Below are positions 6,675 to 6,789 of a stretch of 6,789 nucleotides of DNA, in pieces. This DNA is from Clostridiales bacterium UBA4821 (GTDB lineage: Bacteria; Bacillota; Clostridia; Acetivibrionales; UBA4821). Under the pieces are notes generated by a model, which was not told the origin of the DNA, did no database searches, and saw only the letters and a program-made list of their open reading frames with translations. The position numbers were made by a program, and so were the translations under genes. The stretch is from positions 1 to 6,789 of the forward strand of contig DHFP01000223.1 in the NCBI GenBank assembly GCA_002402315.1. Reading direction: 5' to 3'. Within the stretch, counting starts at the first letter, position 1, and every line of letters begins with the position of its first letter.

Positions 6675-6789
6675 GTTGTTCGGCTATTTTCTCGGCTTCT
6701 TCGGCGAAAGCGCCGATGACGCCGATGTCACGGTAGTGGATTATAACCTTCTGCTCCGACGTTCTTGAGTGTTGTTTCCAACGCTTTTC
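6655..6789 (-). CDS. C-terminal fragment, possibly a large serine recombinase (partial)
   Basis: On the minus strand an open frame enters from the right edge and runs 44 codons to TAA at 6657-6655. The segment HSRTSEQ is followed by KVIIHYRDIGVI (residues 14-25 of the fragment), which resembles the closing strand of DUF4368-type C-terminal regions of TnpX/TndX-like large serine recombinases, where a pattern like I-x-I-x-Y-x-x-I-G-x-I precedes an acidic helix. The last 19 residues, from AFAEEAEKIAEQ on, form a charged helix. Codons in its middle end mostly in G or C, unlike every gene to the left. The match is by memory of a short pattern, and the catalytic domain lies outside the window, so family assignment is tentative. 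A second frame is open over part of this stretch. Confidence 0.45.
   Translation of the reverse strand, partial: EKRWKQHSRTSEQKVIIHYRDIGVIGAFAEEAEKIAEQRQRQTA

Larger units (their letters stand above)
6567..6789. mobile_element. Possible edge of an integrated mobile element
   Basis: G+C rises from the mid-30s percent of the preceding genes to about 52% over 6581-6789 (hand count). The change comes just after the BsuPI stop, with gene orientation reversing and hairpins clustering at 6580-6716. A recombinase-like gene ending here would fit elements of the Tn4451/Tn5397 type, in which the recombinase gene lies close to one end. The exact boundary, any attachment-site core and the other end are not visible, so this is inference. 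An insertion sequence of another family is the main alternative. Confidence 0.35.

Noticed and set aside
6728..6787. Alternative minus-strand frame ending GAEGYNPLP at a TGA (6730-6728)
   Set aside because: It looks partly coding and faintly recalls the KGYNP motif of IreB-type proteins, but it ends 73 bases before the other frame, shows no further similarity, and the frame ending at 6655 has the longer open stretch with consistent codon use. A frameshift between the two cannot be excluded.
6580..6789. IS200/IS605 TnpB gene end with an omega-RNA-like 3' structure
   Set aside because: The hairpins beyond a minus-strand gene end invite this reading, but the visible 44 residues lack the zinc-finger CxxC and the DRDxNAA motif expected near a TnpB end, and no TnpB-like tail is recognisable.
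1..6789. CRISPR arrays, tRNA and rRNA genes
   Set aside because: No regularly spaced repeats, no cloverleaf with a TTCRANNC-type T-loop, and no rRNA-like conserved stretches were seen on either strand.

Overview
The window looks like chromosomal DNA of a low-G+C Gram-positive anaerobe, most likely a Clostridia member. The signs are an A/T-rich codon choice, strong AGGAGG-type ribosome binding sites, TTG and GTG starts, a sodium-pumping decarboxylase beta subunit and a clostridial-length (about 450 aa) glucose-6-phosphate isomerase. Every confidently called gene is on the + strand. Genus assignment would need a database search.

Layout. Bases 1-78 may hold the last 25 codons of an upstream gene. 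Next come two ribosome-assembly genes: yhbY (CRM-domain RNA-binding protein) and ysxC (GTPase of 50S assembly). A membrane-energetics block follows: a Na+-translocating decarboxylase beta subunit, a 43-codon OadG-like micro-subunit, then ktrB and ktrA (K+ uptake channel and its RCK regulatory ring). After a 146-base spacer with one plausible promoter comes pgi, followed 24 bases later by a small cytoplasmic BsuPI-domain protein. Gaps from yhbY to ktrA run from 12 to 72 bases with no convincing terminator, so read-through as one or two long transcripts is plausible.

How they fit together. KtrB forms the ion path and KtrA gates it in response to nucleotides. The decarboxylase beta subunit belongs to a family that exports Na+ using decarboxylation energy. 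Na+ export beside K+ import suggests a shared monovalent-cation homeostasis role, but the catalytic alpha and biotin subunits are not in the window. Pgi is a central glycolytic enzyme, and the BsuPI protein may bind protein targets in the cytoplasm.

The last 210 bases differ from the rest. They are about half G+C by hand count, contain several hairpins, and carry on the minus strand an open frame of 44 codons plus stop whose end resembles the C-terminus of large serine recombinases. I read this as the possible edge of an integrated mobile element just downstream of the BsuPI gene. This is the most interesting part of an otherwise housekeeping region. I found no convincing new biological system.
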